This document shows, in pieces, positions 34,795 to 47,219 of a stretch of 64,000 bases of DNA. The stretch comes from Aralia elata (Eukaryota; Streptophyta; Magnoliopsida; Apiales; Araliaceae), in assembly GCA_034770075.1 (NCBI GenBank), contig JAVJAP010000027.1, positions 248,001 through 312,000 of the forward strand, given 5' to 3'. Made by a program: the position numbers and the translations under genes. Below the pieces are notes generated by a model that did not search any database, was not told the origin of the DNA, and saw only the letters and a list, made by a program, of their open reading frames with translations. Position 1 is the first letter of the stretch. Each line of letters opens with the position of its first letter.

Positions 34795-35070
34795 GCGCTA
34801 TAGGTGTTGGCTTTGTGCATGGTAGAGCGCTTCTAGAACTAAGTGGCAGAAGCTGGGTGTTGGGCTAGCGCCTATAGCACTGCGTTATGTGCCTGGGCTA
34901 GCGCCGCTAGCGCTGTTATGCAGAAGCTCGACGGTTGGGCTAGCGCCTCAGGCGCCGGGTTTGTGAAGAAGGGGGCGCTGTAGGCGCTGTGATGCAGTAG
35001 CTTGACCCAAGGCTAGCGCTTCAGGCGCTGAGCTTGCTTGTTGGCGAGCGCTGTAAGCGCTGAAACCCGT
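34795..35070 (-). repeat. GC-rich palindromic repeats between pol and ORF2 of C
   Basis: Five to six degenerate units of roughly 60-75 bp each contain a palindrome of the type AGCGCC-TGA-GGCGCT or AGCGCT-A-AGCGCT followed by AGCCCAAC...GAGCTTCTGCAT. The same core is present in the LTRs of C (31624-31670, 41955-42003) within GACCTAGCGCC...GGCGCTAGGTC. The repeats stand upstream of ORF2 on its coding strand. Confidence 0.7.
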
Positions 35071-35212
35071 ACTCAGCCAATTGTTTTCCAGTTCAAGCTT
35101 CTACCTACAAATAAATCAACCCAAATTCCAACATTAGTTGCAAAAAAAAATTTTTCTTTTTTTTTAATATAAAATAATTGACTAAACAAAAGAAAAACAG
35201 AAAATTAAAACG

Positions 35213-35228
35213 CTGGGTTGCCTCCTAG
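35213..35228 (-). other. Post-pol hairpin of element C
   Basis: On the minus strand CTAGG-AGGCAA-CCCAG begins 43 nt after the TGA at 35274-35272. The loop is the same as in B and G. One stem pair is lost (A opposite C). Confidence 0.6.
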
Positions 35229-35271
35229 ATAGCGCTAAGTTATAGTCAATTAGCTTGACTATCGCTGAATC

Positions 35272-36365
35272 TCATGTCGCGGAAAGGATTAAGGTGACTT
35301 TCTGCCTGTCCACCTCATCCCCAAAGTAATGCTTCAACCTCTGTCCATTCACTTTGAACGACTGGTCCGGGAATTTATCGTAGACTTCAATCGCACCATG
35401 CGGAAAGACCGTCTTCACTGTGAATGGTCCTGACCATCTTGATTTCAGCTTCCGAGAAAAAGTTTAAGTCTGGAGTTGAAAAGTAAAACCCTTTGTCCTG
35501 GTTCAAATGTTCTTTCGATGATTTTACGATCATGCCACTTCTTCACTTTCTCCTTATACAGCTTCGAGTTTTCATAAGCTCTTAGTCGAAATTCGTCCAA
35601 CTCATTGATTTGGAGTAAACGCTTCTCCCCTGCAGCTGTCGAATCAAAGTTCAACTTCCAAATTGCCCAATATGCCTTGTGCTCTAGCTCCATCGGAAGA
35701 TGACAAGCTTTTCCATAAACCAGCTGAAACGGTGACATGCCCAATGGAGTTTTGTACGCAGTCCTATATGCCCATACAACATCATCCAGCTTCAAAGACC
35801 AATCCTTCCTCGTCGGATTCACAATTTTTTCGAGGATTCTTTTAACTTCCCGATTGGATACTTCAGCTTGGTCGTTCGTCTGTGGGTGGTAAGTTGTAGC
35901 AATACGATGGTTCACCCCATACTTAGCCAACAAAGCTGTGAACTGTCTGTTGCAGAAGTGACTACCTTCATCACTAATAATAGCCCTCGGAGTCCCAAAT
36001 CTAGTGAAGATACTTCGATGTAAAAACTTCAGGACTACCTTGGCATCATTTGTTGGGAGTGCTGCCACTTCTACCCATTTCGACACATAGTCAACTGCTA
36101 GCAAGATGTAGAGATTACCGCACGAAGACACAAAAGGGCCCATGAAATCAATCCCCCACACGTCGAAAACTTCTACTTCGAGGATTGTATTCAAAGGCAT
36201 TTCATTCCTCTTTGAAATATTACCCACTCTCTGACATCTATCGCACCTCTGAACAAAACTGTAAGCATCTTTAAAAATTATCGGCCAGTAGAATCCTGCT
36301 TGTAGTACTCTAGCCGCTATTCTCTCTCCTCCGTAGTGTCCTCCATATACAGAAGAATGGCAATC
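35272..36365 (-). pseudogene. pol: Integrase of element C
   Basis: On the minus strand the frame follows a stop at 36366 and reads CHSSVYGGHYGG and CDRCQRVGN (HHCC zinc region). The catalytic residues lie in WGIDFMGP (D), IISDEGSHF (D) and NDQAEVSNREVK (E), with NDQAE where NGQAE is usual. At about 35460 a shift moves the frame. The expected C-terminus (WSGPFTVKTVFPHGAIEV ... LKHYFGD) then runs to TGA 35274-35272. The domain order and wording are typical of Athila. It would integrate element cDNA but is broken by the stop and the shift. Confidence 0.88.
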
Positions 36366-38351
36366 CTATAAAATCCCCTCGGTCTCACTATATGGGATAC
36401 ACCTTCTTATCATTTGATTCGCACACTGTTTAAACAAATACGGCTCATCCCATATATACCATTTAACATCATGCATGAACTTTTTCTTTTGGTGCCCCAC
36501 CAATTCAGAAGGTATCATATTACTCACCAAATAATTCGCGTAGTCTGCAAACCAAGGGATTTTCCCTTGCACCACAAACAACTGCTCATCTGGAAAGGAT
36601 TCATTAATTTCAATTGTGCCATCTATCTTCCTTTCCGGCTGCTCTAGTCGAGACAAGTGGTCTGCCACTTGGTTTTCGGTCCCCTTTCTGTCCTTGATCT
36701 CCAAATCAAACTCCTGCAATAACAATATCCATCTGATCAATATGGGCTTTGTATCCTTCTTTGACACTAGATGTCGAATTGCCGAGTGATCCGTATACAC
36801 TATCACCTTTGTGCCTATCAAATATGACCGAAATTTATCAAAGGCATACACCACTGCCAATAACTCTTTTTCTGTGGTGGTGTAATTTAATTGTGCATCT
36901 GTAAGGGTGCATCTGTAAGGGTCTTGCTGGCATAGTATATCACATGAAACATCTTCTCCTTCCTTTGCCCCAAAACAGCCCCTACTGCGTAATCACTAGC
37001 ATCACACATCAGCTCAAACGGCAATGCCCAATCTGGTGTTGTGATAACTGGTGCTGAAGTTAATTTTCTCTATAAGTGCTCAAAAGCTCTCATGCAAGCC
37101 TCATCAAAATTAAACTGTGCATCTTTCTCCAATAAACTGCACAATGGTTTAGTTATCTTGGAGAAGTCCTTGATGAATCTGCGGTAGAAGCCTGCATGTC
37201 CAAGAAAACTGCGAACACCTTTTACAGACGTAGGTGGAGGTAAATTCTCAATCGTTTCCAGCTTTTCCCTGTCCACCTCAATTCCTTTCTTTGAAACTTT
37301 ATGCCCCAGTATGACTCCTTCTTGTACCATAAAATGGCACTTCTCCCAATTCAGTACCAGATTTGTTTTAACACATCTCTTTAAAACCATTACCAAATTT
37401 TCAAGGCATAAATCGAAAGAATCACCAAATACCGAGAAATCGTCCATGAATACCTCCACATTCTGTTTGATCATGTCTGAAAAAATTGCTGTCATACATC
37501 TCTGAAAAGGTGGCTGGAGCATTGCACAACCCGAAAGACATCCTTCTGAAGGCAAAAGTGTCGTATGGACATGTAAAAGTAGTCTTTTCCTGGTCTTCTG
37601 GAGCTATCATAATCTGATTGTAGCCTGAATACCCGTCCAGAAGGCAATAATACTCATGACCCGCCAGTCTGTCCAACATCTGATCGATAAACGGAAGTGG
37701 AAAATGGTCCTTCCTTGTAGCTTTGTTAAGCTTACGGTAGTCCATGTAGATTCTCCACCCTGTTATTGTTCGCGTTGGGATCAGCTCGTTATTCTCATTG
37801 GTGACAACGGTCATTCCACCCTTCTTTGGTACGCACTGCACAAGACTCACCCATGAACTGTCCAAAATTGGGTAGATTATTCCCGCATCCAGCCATTTCA
37901 GAATCTCTTTCTTAACCACTTCTTTCATTATAGGATTGAGCCTTCTTTGTTGTTCAACCTTCGGCTTGCTACCATCTTCCAGTAGGATCTTATGCATGCA
38001 AAAAGAAGGGCTTATCCCCTTGATATCTGCTATGGTCCATCCAATAGCTGATTTAAACTCTCTAAGCACTCGTAGCAGTTTTTCCTCCTGAAAAGATGTT
38101 AGTGCAGAAGAAATAATCACAGGTAGCTTTGAATCTTTATTTAAAAATGCGTACCTAAGATGTTCTGGAAGTGGTTTAAGTTCAAGTTCGGGAGGTATCT
38201 CGAGATATGGTTTCAACTTTACCGATGTCTCTCCCGCTTTCGTAAGTGGCTCGATAAGTGTTCTGAATTTTCCGAATTTGGGGTTGGTATCCAGATATTG
38301 CACAAGTTCGGCACATTCTTCATCCTCCAAATCTGAATTTTTAGCAATCAC
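36366..38351 (-). pseudogene. pol: Reverse transcriptase and RNase H of element C
   Basis: On the minus strand RT motifs appear as YPILDSSWVS, WRIYMDYRKLNKATRKDHFP, LLDGYSGYNQI (first catalytic Asp) and PYDTFAFRRMSFGLCNAP. A shift at about 37500 leads to the frame with VFMDDFSVFG, in which FMDD is the catalytic pair usual in Athila. The connection and RNase H follow with another shift near 36900 (YTDHSAIRHLV, ENQVADHLSRLE). An Athila-type insert of ITG-containing residues sits between SLVQCVPKKGG and the RT core. The protein is clearly recognisable but cannot be made as one piece. Confidence 0.9.
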
Positions 38352-38429
38352 TCTCTACAGTGGTTCATAGCCCAACAAACTCTCAACTTCATCATGCACT
38401 ATACTATCCACCAAGTCTACTCTGAAGCA

Positions 38430-39071
38430 TTATTCTTCATCGGTTGGGAGCTTCATTGCCTTGAAGACGTTAAACTTCACCTCCTGATCATGTACACGCA
38501 TTGTAAGCTCCCCTTTCTGCACGTCTATCAAAGTCCTCCCCGTGGCTAGGAATGGTCTCCCTAGTATGATTGGTATATGTTTGTCTTCCTCATAATCCAG
38601 AATGATGAAGTCCGCCGGAAAGATAAATTTTTCCACTTTCACCAGTACGTCCTCCACTATCCCCCGTGGATATGTGATAGATCTATCAGCTAGTTGTAGG
38701 GAAATATTTGTTGGCCTTGGTTCCGGTAATCCCAACTGACTGAATAGAGACAAAGGCATCAGGTTGATATTTGCCCCAAGATCACACAAACATTTATCGA
38801 AGCTCATCTTTTCGATCGGGCATGGAATTGTGAAACTGCCCGGATCTTTTAGCTTTGGAGGTAGTTTACGCTGAAGCACTGCACTGCATTCCTCCGTCAA
38901 GGCCACTGTCTCAAATTCGTCTAACCTTCTCTTCCTTGACAATATACCCTTCATGAACTTTGCATAACTTGGCATTTGTTCCAATGCCTCTGCGAAAGGT
39001 ATGTTGATCTGCAGTTTCTTAAAAACCTCTAAAAACTTTCTAAACTGTTTATCGTCCCTCTGCTTGTTCAA
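38430..39071 (-). pseudogene. pro: Protease region of element C
   Basis: On the minus strand the frame reads PSYAKFMKGILSRKRRLDEF, then KLKDPGSFTIPCPI and LCDLGANINLMP. DLGA is the aspartic protease active site (usually DLGAS). ILGRPFLATGRTLIDV is the C-terminal hallmark, ending EVKFNVFKAMKLP. This segment is the source-like relative of the fragments found in the B and G ORFs. The frame ends at TAA about 38432, and two further in-frame stops precede the RT frame. The join to Gag at about 39070 is shifted. Confidence 0.85.
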
Positions 39072-40710
39072 TCTCTGCGGATACGGAACTTGAGGGTGAA
39101 CTTTTGTGGTACTGTAGTCACGGGCTTCTTATCTGAACTCGCGTTATCCTTCTCTGTTTGCTGCGACTCGGACTCATCTTTCTTCTCTTTCTGATCAGCC
39201 TCAATTTCTTTCTCAGTTTCAACCCCAATGGCATCCCCTTGTAAACTAGGTGCTGCAGTGCCTGGTGCATTTCCTGAATATTGCTTTCCCGATCTAAGTG
39301 TAATGGCCTGACACTGTTCCTTACCCTCTCTCCGTGGATTTTCCTCTGTGTTACTTGGCAATGAACCTTGGGGCCTGCTGTTAAGCATATTCGCCATTTG
39401 CCCCATCTGAGTTTCCAGATTTTTAATAGCCACTGCCTGGCTTTTGATCATCACCTCTGTATTTGCCATGTACTTCAACATTATCTCCTCCATTTCTGAT
39501 TTCTTTTCTTGTTGAGGTGCATTTGGAGTCTGATGTTATTGTTGTTGAGAAAATCCCGGGGGAAAAGGTGGTCGTAGAGCAAACTGTTGCTGCGCTGGCT
39601 GAGATGGAAACTGTTCATTCTGCTGAAACTGTTGTTGCTGATTTCCTTGATTATTTGACCAACTAAAGTTTGGATGATTGCGGTTGTTGGGGTTGTATGT
39701 GTTCTGAAACTGTCCTTGGTCTTTCCTATAACTGTTCACATACTGCACCGACTCCGAGCTGATAGCACATTGATCTGTTGAGTGTGACCCCGCACAAATC
39801 TCGTATATGAAGGCAACTGACTTGACTTTGCTTTCTAACAACGACTCTATTTTCTTCGCCATAGCCGTCATCTGTGCTGACAACTGGGTAATAGCATCCA
39901 CTTCCAACAAACCTGCAACTCTGGGCTGTGACATTCTGGCTGTAGGGTTTTGAAAATCATTCGCTGCCATAGTCTCAATAAGGTTATAAGCTTCGTCATA
40001 ACTCTTCGCCCCTAAAGCTCTACCTGCAGCTGCATCTACCATCTGTCTCGACTGCCATCCCAATCCATTATAAAATATGTTGATCACCATCCAATCTAGC
40101 ATCCCATGGTGCGGACACTTCCTTAGCATCTCCTTGTATTTATCCCAGGCCTCATATAAGGATTCACCCTGTTGTTGCTCGAACTGAGAGACATCTTCGC
40201 AATTTTCGCCATGGGGAAAAACTTGGCTAAGAACTTCTGTGCTAGGTCCTCCCATGTAGTAATTGATCCTGAAGGCAAAGAATGAAGCCAACTTCTCGCT
40301 CTATCCCTTAATGAGAATGGAAATAGTCTTAGTCGGATAGCATCCTCCGTCACCCCATTGTACCTAAATGTATCGCATATTTCAATGAAGCTCAACAGAT
40401 GCTCATTAGGATCGTCTGTAGCAGCACCCCCAAACTGAACCGAATTCTACACCATTTGAATGGTTCCCGGTTTTATCTCAAAGGTGTTTGCTGCTATCGC
40501 CGGTCTGACTATGCTAGACTGCAGTTCATTAATATTCGGCATAGAATAGTCCCGCAAAGCTTTATGCTCCTCTCTTCGCTCTTCCACCATATTCGGTATA
40601 GTTTCTTCCAACTGTGTTTGTAAATTCCTACGCACTCTTGCTTTCCAACCTCTTCCGTCAATATTATCCTGTGCTGGTGTCAATTCTGAGTTAGATGATC
40701 GTGTGTGCAT
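39068..40710 (-). pseudogene. gag: Gag of element C
   Basis: On the minus strand the likely start is the Met at about 40710 (MHTRSSNSELTP), the usual Athila Gag start. An in-frame stop lies at 40447-40449. The capsid core follows (LLSFIEICDTFRYNG, LRLFPFSLRDRARSW, TWEDLAQKFLAKFFP) with a shift near 40200-40290, then ESLYEAWDKYKEMLRKCPHHG and MVDAAAGRAL. The zinc knuckle is damaged: EICAGSHSTDQC keeps three ligands, but the first Cys is replaced by Tyr. A Gln/Asn-rich FSWSNNQGNQQQ tail, a stop at about 39536 and the NLETQMGQMA coiled segment complete it. Gag packages element RNA. This copy has at least two stops and two shifts. Confidence 0.87.
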
Positions 40711-40833
40711 AAAAATTCTACAAGTACCTAAAGCCAAAACAGAAATAAAAATAGAAATGAGAAAAGATTAGATTTGTCTAAGTCAAACAATATAGCTTAA
40801 AACTGATGATAATAATAAAAATTTAAACGCCTT

Positions 40834-40851
40834 TCCCTGGCAACGACGCCA
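40834..40851 (-). other. Primer-binding site of element C
   Basis: On the minus strand TGGCGTCGTTGCCAGGGA follows the LTR end by six bases. This is the tRNA-Asp-type site of Athila with two differences from that of B. Confidence 0.82.
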
Positions 40852-40857
40852 AAAACT

Positions 40858-42192
40858 TGTTGCCTCTTTTTTAATCTTTAGTAAAAGAGCTCTAACTCAC
40901 GCAAGTATACGTGGCCCACAAGTAATACAGAGGAAGTAGAGTATCGTCCCACAGAGAAAGTGCTAAATTCAATTACTATGCATCAGTCCTATCACTATAC
41001 TTATTTGCCTAAACTAATGACTTAATTTTTGTGACAAAATTATTTCTAAACAAATTAACAACTAAAGATGCAAATACTAACAAAATATATCAAACTTGGA
41101 ATTAATGGGATCCTAACTTCATTTAATAGTTCATCTAATTACCACTATCATGCTAATAAGTTCACATATTATAGAAAAGTAGCCAATGGCACTAAAATAG
41201 ACATAACCATTTGTCAATGTATTATGACCTACTTACATAACATCCATACTCAATAGACATCATGTAATCACCACAATAACCAAAATCACTATATTTCTAT
41301 GTGAAATTGTAATTATATTGATTTAAAGCACAAGCCCTTATTTTAGCTCCTACGGTGAAACAGTATATTTTTATCTGATTCACAAAATATTAAGCTAACC
41401 AATTAAGCCTCATATTCGCAAGCTATCATGATTACAATCCATACTTATATGTTATTTTTCAATTCCATACAAGCACTGAGAACGAATGGTGATCAAGCAT
41501 TCATACATGCAAAACAATCATGATAGAAATTCCTTATGATATGCAAAACAATCTAACAATCAAGCTTTTAATTAGACTACATATTAAAATCCGTTAAAAT
41601 CCCATAATGGAGATTAGTTCATGACTGAACCAAAAGCCATTATGGGATCAAAACTACACATAGGAAAATAAACAATCAATTGAAATAAGAAGAAATAGAT
41701 TGATCAAACCCAATTATTGAATAAAAATCCGAAGTAAAGTTCAACCCACATCAATATCCAGCACTTGAACAATAATAATCCACGGTAAAACTCCAGAAAA
41801 CTAACTCTAGAAAAGTAGAATAATCATAATAAAAGTCTCCAAGTTCCCTCTTTGTTTCCTTCTCTAAATCTGATCAAATAAAAGTCTGAATCCTCTTCCA
41901 AATTGGCTTCCTTTTTCTCCTCCAGCCGCAACTCAGCACCAAGTCTCGTGACCTAGCGCCTCTGGCGCTAGCTTAGTACTAACCCTGGCGCCTCTGGAGC
42001 TAGGTCATGCCCACATATTTATAAAAATGCTATCAAGTGTCCTTTAAGCTTCAAATTTACCCTTTTGCCCCTCCAGCTCCAATCCTACAATAAACAAACA
42101 CAAAAATGAATAAAACAATACTAAAAACACTTAAAGACCACAATAATTAGGTCTAACAAGACCTGATTCGTAGGTATAAAAACCACTCATCA
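40858..42192 (-). repeat. 5' LTR of element C (right side)
   Basis: It is 1335 bp, the same length as the left LTR and nearly identical to it. AATAC follows at 42193-42197. Scattered transitions are visible against the left copy. Confidence 0.92.
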
Positions 42193-42197
42193 AATAC

Positions 42198-44400
42198 CCT
42201 TCTTCTCTAAGTGACGATCATCCTGCTGTTGGATAAAGCTTCAGTAGATGGATATGCAATGTTGTTCTCGAGAGTCCACTATCTCTATAGTGACGTTTCC
42301 TCTTTCAATGATTCCACTAATCAAATGAAAGTGCCGCAACACTTGTTTGAATCCAAGATGAGACTTAAGAACTATTCCTAGTTCTGTAATGAACTTTTCA
42401 TCCAAACAATCAACTTGCAGCTTCATTTACAGCTATATACTTTGTCTTTGTCACTAAACCAGCAACTCTTTGCTGTTTGGAACTTTTCCAATTCACTGCA
42501 CCACTTTTCAAGGTAACGATTTACCTTAAAGTGGATTTGTTATTGTCTTGGTCAGTCTGAAAAACTTGAGTCTATTTAGCCCTCTAGTTTTAATTCAAAC
42601 CTACCATGAATCATGATCACATCCTCAATACCGGTTAGGTACTTAAAGATGTTTTCACTATCTTATAGTGATCTTCTCCAGAATATGACTTATCAACATC
42701 AGGCCTTGTATATTCATTGCATACATGATAGTAACTCATGCGACCTCTCTTTTGATTGTCTCATCAAAACGAATGTTCCATCTTTGAGAAGCTTGCTTCA
42801 ATCCATCAATGGATCATTGTAGCTTAAAACACGATTTGCTTCAACCTTTGAAACAAATTCCTCTAGCTGTATCATACATACATTCTCCTCAAGTCTTCAT
42901 TGAGGAAGGGTGTCTCCATATCCATTTTGCCAGATTTCGTAATAAGCTGCAATCACAAGCAAAATCCCAATGGACTTAAGCATTACCCGGTAATAAGGTT
43001 TTATCACAGTCAACTCCTTGACTTGAAAAACCTTTTAAACAGGTCTGGTCTTATAGGTCTCCACCTTGCCATTTTCCCCAGTCTTTCTCTTAAAGACCCA
43101 TATTCACCCTCTAGGCACTATGCCCTTTTGTGGAGTAACCAGAGTCTATACTTGGTTCTCATACATGGAGTCTATTTCGAATTTCATGGCCATCTGCCAT
43201 TTCTCTGAGTGTCTTCTACTTATAGCCTCATTGTAAATAACTAGATCATCATCCTATATGATGCGTACCTCATCATCATCCTCTATGATGAATCCATACC
43301 TCCCAGGTATCTTCGGTACACTTCCAGATTTACGATTCGGTTGTGCTACAATAGGTCTATCCACAAGTTCCTCGGTTTAACTTAAAGTGCTTTGTGGTTC
43401 TTGAACTCTTTCAAGATCTATTACCCTCCCACTAGCTCCTTCAATGATAAACACATTTATCTAAGAAGGCAGCGTGTAGGATCATAGTAATAATACCCTA
43501 AACTTTCTTTAGGATATCCCACAAGTCTGCACTTGTCAGATTTTGTCCCAAACTTATCTTTGAAACCTTTTCACATAAGCTGGACAACCCCTTATCTTAA
43601 CATACTTAAGAGTAGGAATCCTTCCTATCCATAACCTTTATAGAGTCTTGGGCTCAGATTTTTGAGGTTACCTTATTTTTGTAGATATGCAGCCGTTTCT
43701 AGGGCATAACCCCATATTGATACTAGAATGTCGGTAAAAATCATCATGGACTGCACCATATCCAACAAGGTATCAGGAAGTATCCATTTTGAGATGATCT
43801 ACAAACTCATTGCACAAGTATTCCTTCCTCGATCTGATCAAAGAAACTTAATACTTTGTCAATATGTTTCACTTCTGAATTCTTTGAACATTTCAAATGA
43901 TTTAGACTTGTATTTTATCAAATACACACATTCAACTCTTTAAATGACCATCTCCTTTTCTTTTATTAGTTTATTCAATTTGCAAAATGTTTTTCATGTA
44001 AGTCAAGTATACAAAGTCTATCAAGTAATCTTCGAGTTTCAAACAAAATATTATTATTATAAATAGAACAATAATTGTTCTTAAATATAATACCAGAACC
44101 TTCCTTGTCCAACAACGAAAGTTCTAATATTTCTAATGAGAACTGGAACATAATAATAACTTATTAACTTAATAGACTTTCCCGTAGGCAATGCTAAACT
44201 ATAAGTTCCTATGGTTAATGCAACAACCTTTGCTCCATTCCCACACATAAGATTACTTACTCTTTGTTTAGCTTTCTACTTCTGCTTAGTCTCTGCATTG
44301 GATTGCATACGTGAGAACTACAGCCGGTATCCAATACCCAAGTAAAACCTTGACTTACAAAAAGATTTATTTTTAATCATGAACAAACCTGTATCTTTAA
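42198..44400 (-). pseudogene. pol: Degenerate Copia pol of element E
   Basis: On the minus strand several short stretches match Copia pol, separated by many stops. KWQMAMKFEIDSMYENQV and GIVPRG*IWVFKRKTG (about 43020-43210) are the start of RT. NDPLMD*SKLLKDGTF (about 42790-42830) corresponds to the SIYGLKQASRSW region. EKFITELGIV and VLRHFHLISGIIERGNV (about 42260-42400) are the end of RNase H. The YVDD region seems deleted and integrase is barely recognisable. The sequence is beyond function. Element C is inserted just after the RNase H end. Confidence 0.75.
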
Positions 44401-44433
44401 CCGAAGCTTCACTAAGCTTCTTCTGGTTAGCCT

Positions 44434-45236
44434 CTATAAGATTCTTCTTACAGTTTCCTTTCTAGTATCTAAGCTTATTGCAGTGGAAGCAACCTCTTTT
44501 GTTATTTGCATCAGTCTTGTTCTTATTGTCCTTTGTTTTTGCCTTTCCTTGTACCTTCTTTGAATTGTTCTTCTTTTAAGAAGATCCTTTGGCCCTCTTC
44601 CGCTTCTTGGAAGAATCATCTACCAGTAAGATTTGGTCTTTCTTGGTTGGAAAGTGACTCTTTACAGTTTTCAACATGTTTAAGCAACTCAGGCAAGCTG
44701 ACATATAGCTTGTTCATGTGGAAATTCACAACAATTTGTGAGAAAGAGTCCGGAAGTGATTGCAAGATCAAATCTTGGATCAACTCTCCATCCATTAAAA
44801 CCCAGTTGTCTCAATTGTTCAATCAGATTGATCATTTTAGGACATATGTTTGTACTGTAGTGCCATCGGTCATTCTAGATCGGAAAAGCTCCTTAGATAT
44901 CTGATATCCAATAGTCCTACTTTCCTCACCATTCAACTCCTTGAAGGTGCAGGAGTATAGTAGGAGCATCCATACTTTCATGTTGACGTTGAAGCTCGTT
45001 ACTCATGGATGCGAGCATGATGCATTGAGCCAACTGTGCATCATCTTGCCACTTTCTAAAAGTAGCAATCTCTTCCGCTGAGGCATTGTCTGCAACCATT
45101 ACAAGGATAGGCATATTAAGGACATAAGATAGCTTTTCATCCTTGAGAACTATTCTCAAATTCTTTAACCAGTCCTTTTAATTTGGTCCAGTTAATTAGC
45201 GTCTAATATTCTCCGCAGTGATAGTAAATTAGACAT
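44434..45236 (-). pseudogene. gag: Copia Gag of element E
   Basis: On the minus strand the start is ATG 45236, followed by the same domain as in F: LRIVLKDEKLSYVLN, EEIATFRKWQDDAQLAQCI, SNELQRQHESMDAPTILLHL. The first residues contain a change and a shift near 45175. The frame is broken again near 44925 and resumes through a basic region to a CCHC-like knuckle near 44465-44490 (CFHCNKL followed by KGNC, readable only in another frame). It is a decayed relative of the F Gag. Gag of this kind forms the element particle. Confidence 0.72.
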
Positions 45237-47205
45237 TATAAAATTCTGTAAATGAATTTGTAATTTAACAACATTTTAGCATACATTCATTTCTTAATTA
45301 ATTACCAAAATAAATTAGGTCTTTATTTTAAATTGGTACCTCACTATTTTTATCAAACTATATTACCCTCACTATATAGTTCGGCATATCTAATTAAAGA
45401 TTTGCTAGTGAGAATAAGGATCCCATTTTAAATGTATATAGTCTTGTGTAACACAACAAACTATATATAAATAAAGAGGTAGACAACTATTGTCAATTAC
45501 ATCACTATGTAACTCCTTGTATTTTGCCTCTTAGATTATTTTGATCAAGTGTGACACATCCGAATCAAAATTATCCAAGTTAAGTCCAACCTAGCACTTC
45601 CATATATTCGAAAGAAAAACATTGTCCTTGTGTGACACAACAAAACAACATCATTCAGTCTATTTATAAGCATCAAATGTGATAAAGCAACATCTTAAAT
45701 ATTTAATACTTGCCTTGTTAACACAACAAACTCATATTAAATGTTTAATACTCTATCGCTTTACCATGCTAGAAGGCGACGTTCAATATTCCAAATATCT
45801 TTGAACGCTTAAGACTTAATATAATTTCTTTGAGGGGTTTGTTATTATTTGTCTCATCTTGTTTAGCGCGCATGCACATATATATATAAAATACGCTTCA
45901 TATTATTTAACATGCGAAGCATGTTGTATAATATATAATATATACATAGTAAGCATGCACATATAGAATACTATATGCTACCCGAATTGATTATGGACTT
46001 TTATTCTAGTTTGGTTCACTAGAGCCACTAAGTGAACCAAAAGGTCAAACCTAGGGTGCAAGAACAAAATTTAAATATAACTATTACATTTAAACTCGGG
46101 CTCCATTACAAACGGGTCTTCTAGCGCTCCTTGCTCCTTTGTCTCCAATTCTTCAAGTAATTCTAACTAAACCTATTACATAAACTATTTACAATAAATA
46201 AAAATCTTGATCAACAGTCAAGGGGAGGTACATAGGAGGAAGATAGAATTTACATCAAGAAAAACTAGAGAAGACGAGGTACGCAGACCCTATTTATAAA
46301 AACACATTCATTCAAGCATCCACTAAAATAAATTCAATCACACATTGGTCAGTATTCCATAATCAATCCCTATTTATTATCATACATATCTCCATATGTA
46401 TCAATAAATAACATTCATCTCATGAATAATAAAACCATTCCATATATGCATTGATATCATTTAATGGGCAATTAAAAGTTTACTAGAAATCCAATTTTGA
46501 AACAAAAATAAACTCCTTTATTTTAATCAAAATTTAAATCATAATAAACTTATTTATTTTATTTTATCCAATTTTGAATAAAAATAAACTCCTTTATTTT
46601 TAATCAAATTTCAAATCAAAATAAACTCCTTTATTTTAATTAACAGGGAAACCAATTTAAAGTTCAAAATAAACTCCTTTATTTTAACTTAAAATTGCTT
46701 GAAAAAATAAAATATGTTAAATCATATTCCTTATCAAAATAAACATCTTTATTTTTAAGGAAACATGGAATCCTATTCCATATGTGAATAAACTCCTTTA
46801 TTCTATGAAACATGGAATCTTATTCCATATGTGAATAAACTCCTTTATTCTAGTTAACGTAGAATCCAATTCCAAGTTCAAATAAAACTTTTAATTTTAA
46901 TTATATTCCAATTGAAAATAAACCTTTTATCTTAATTAAAAATAAATAAAATCAAAATAAAAATTTTTTAAAATCTGCAGACCTGCTCGACCGCGCTCCA
47001 AAATGAACTAGGAGCGGCGCGGCCGCGCTGCACCCCCAGAAACGATTTCTGGGTTCGGGCGCGGCCGCCCTCCAGAATAAACTGGAAGCGGCGCGGCTAT
47101 GCCGCGTAGCAGACTTCGAAATTTTTTCTGTTGCCCAGAAAATCGATCCAATCGCATACCCATACATACATGAAATCATAATAATCGATAATTAGCATAA
47201 GGTTA
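45237..47205 (-). other. Long untranslated leader of element E with AT-rich repeats
   Basis: It has no ORF. Between about 46490 and 46920 the sequence AATAAACTCCTTTATTTTAA recurs at least six times in degenerate ~40-70-bp units. GC-rich sequence with CGCGGCCGC-type inverted repeats lies at 46976-47105. The remainder aligns with the leader of F (49007-50393). Confidence 0.7.
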
Positions 47206-47218
47206 GACTTTGATACCA
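47206..47218 (-). other. Primer-binding site of element E
   Basis: TGGTATCAAAGTC on the minus strand, one base from the LTR end, is the common plant Copia primer site for initiator tRNA-Met. Confidence 0.88.
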
Positions 47219-47219
47219 C

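Larger units (their letters stand above)
30525..42192 (-). mobile_element. Element C: Athila-lineage Ty3/Gypsy element with ORF2
   Basis: Two 1335-bp LTRs are flanked by AATAC (30520-30524 and 42193-42197). On the minus strand the order is LTR, tRNA-Asp-type PBS, gag, protease, RT-RNase H-integrase, GC-rich repeats, ORF2 (envelope-like), palindromic repeats, PPT, LTR. The gene content and order are those of Athila. Equal LTR lengths with few differences indicate a fairly recent insertion, but frameshifts and stops disable the element. Confidence 0.93.

Noticed and set aside
46952..47179. Reverse ORF next to the E primer site
   Set aside because: It spans a GC-rich inverted-repeat block of the leader and is not found in the leader of F.
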